The translations under genes were made by a program, and so were the position numbers. A DNA stretch of 31,813 bases from Paramacrobiotus richtersi (taxonomy: Eukaryota > Tardigrada > Eutardigrada > Parachela > Macrobiotidae), in NCBI GenBank assembly GCA_034698045.1, contig JAQGAU010000290.1, positions 1-31,813 of the forward strand, given 5' to 3'. Below, one piece after another: positions 30,956 through 31,813 of the stretch. The notes beneath the pieces are model-generated. The model was not told the origin of the DNA, made no database searches, and saw only the letters and a program-made list of their open reading frames with translations. The stretch's first letter is position 1. Each line of letters opens with the position of its first letter.

Positions 30956-31462
30956 CGCCGAGCACGTCCATATTTTGTTGTTCAAGCGTCGTCTGAAAAT
31001 AGTCTTAGGAGTACAAGGTATCAAAGCAGATGCAAACTTAACACAGTACTAAGGCTTCTCAACTCTTCGTACGGTACTAGACTGTTGAAAGCTTAGTATG
31101 GTTCTTGCTGTAAGCATGTTATTCTCGTCTGTTTTCTGGCTGAGTAGCGGAAGTTTGCGCCACTGATGCGCGCCAAAACTTCTCATGTGCACTACCGCGC
31201 GCATGATTAAAAGCTAGGCAGTCCACCAAAACACTACCTCATTAATCCGAAATAAAGTTACTATAGTTTTAGAGTGTCAAAGTGGCGCACGTGCATGCAG
31301 TACATCTGCACTCTGAGTCTCTGTTGCTCGCTCTAACACCCTTGGATCGTCTGGGACGCAGTCAAAGAATCACGGTGCGTCTGAGTGCACATGTATATAC
31401 AACCTTGAAGGCAGTGTTACCTTTATTTTACCACAGTAAATTATTCTGAACAAAACCTGACG
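30956..31462. other. 3' flank of the STPR gene
   Basis: Apart from the AATAAA at 31251, I see no coding sequence or clear repeat here. It may be internal sequence of the decayed Helitron-like element. Confidence 0.3.
31251..31256 (+). terminator. Polyadenylation signal downstream of the STPR gene
   Basis: AATAAA at a plausible distance (about 300 bases) from the stop at 30955, with no other plus-strand gene between. Confidence 0.4.
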
Positions 31463-31720
31463 TTGCGAGTAGCGAACGGTGCGGAGCAGTCGAGCGGTTG
31501 TCAATATCTAGCGGCACCACACAGGTTTTCAGAGCATACCGTTTTGTTGCCTTACAGTGGGTTGGGCACGCAGGTTACAACTGAAACAGAAGTGCCTCTT
31601 TGCTCAGTACTGATTTTTCCAGTAATCAGGGGAACCGGATATTGTTCAACAACAAATAACCTTAGTGCGTTTGGAGAAAATGTACTGGGACGCGGCGCGT
31701 AGCGCCGCGACTGATGCTTG
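31463..31720 (+). mobile_element. 3' end of a Helitron-like element (degenerate)
   Basis: An open stretch ends in TAG at 31700-31702 and reads VLLPYSGLGT, TEVPL, LIFPVI, TTNNLSAFGENVL. This follows in order the end of the Helitron/PIF1-type helicase, whose usual landmarks are a P-L pair, TE-(L/V)P, QFPV and the INKSQGQ motif. Most conserved residues are changed, so any such protein is dead. The coding run enters a perfect hairpin, and ACTGATGCTTG follows. A short hairpin just inside the 3' end is a Helitron-class mark. The identity is inferred from the weak protein pattern plus the hairpin and the neighbouring terminal sequence. Confidence 0.4.
31691..31709 (+). repeat. Perfect GC hairpin at the Helitron-like 3' end
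   Basis: CGCGGCGC, loop GTA, GCGCCGCG: an 8-base perfect stem with a 3-base loop. Its position, about ten bases before the probable 3' boundary, matches the terminal hairpin of Helitron-like elements. Confidence 0.7.
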
Positions 31721-31813
31721 TCTATCTATCTATCTAACTATATTAAGCGCCGTATGTCCGTCCGTGCGTGTGTGTGTGTGTCTGCCACGACCGCGCCTCC
31801 AAATCGTTCCGAC
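31721..31813 (+). mobile_element. 5' end of a second Helitron-like element, cut by the window edge
   Basis: The segment opens with TCTATCTATCTATCTAAC, then TATATTAAG, then a GTCCGTCC/GTGT run (31755-31783) and CCACGACCGCGCC. A TC start, an AT-rich stretch and GTCC-GTCC repeats are common at the 5' ends of animal Helitron-like elements. It follows the hairpin of the preceding element directly, so the two may be head to tail. The TCTA and GT runs are also simple microsatellites. Confidence 0.4.

Overview
The window looks like nuclear DNA of a small-genome invertebrate. Genes have short GT-AG introns, AATAAA signals follow several stop codons, and genes lie on both strands with no operon structure. 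Base composition is moderate. The gene content (a local family of SPOP-type BTB genes, F-box genes with a lineage-type N-terminal domain, an HtrL/YibB-type glycosyltransferase-like gene) resembles what I know of tardigrades such as Hypsibius. That placement is inference. I see no bacterial, organellar or viral region.

Layout. 1-574: last exon of a BTB gene that starts outside the window. 1096-2177: decayed BTB copy (A). 2178-4731: gene-poor. 4732-9241: three F-box genes, one on the minus strand and two on the plus strand; the middle one carries an in-frame TAG. 9245-9578: a small two-exon gene three bases after the third F-box gene. 9929-10584: unassigned exon-like pieces on both strands. 10932-21777: four more BTB copies in tandem on the plus strand: B intact, C and D broken, E open with a new tail. 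An intronless HtrL/YibB-type gene lies between D and E. 22818-27924: a seven-exon gene for a 154-residue four-helix membrane protein, with a 3.1-kb AT-rich first intron. 28845-29047: a 28-bp minisatellite. 29724-30231: an RPA14 (RPA3)-like gene. 30251-30955: an arginine-rich protein with 23-residue (STPR-type) repeats. 31463-31813: remains of Helitron-like elements, with a degenerate helicase tail, a terminal hairpin and a following 5' end cut by the window edge.

How the genes relate. Both large families encode probable ubiquitin-ligase substrate adaptors: BTB proteins dock on Cullin-3 and F-box proteins on Skp1-Cullin-1. The cluster therefore looks like a birth-and-death array of adaptor genes. 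All six BTB copies fit one scheme: exon 1 (N-terminal domain), a phase-2 intron, exon 2 (rest of that domain plus BTB), a phase-2 intron, and a short exon 3 (helix after BTB). In A, C and D most lesions fall in the N-terminal domain or the tail, while the BTB core stays open. The N-terminal domain does not read as the MATH domain usual in SPOP and is the least explained protein module here. All exon structures were derived by hand from phase, splice motifs and comparison between copies; none is confirmed by transcripts.
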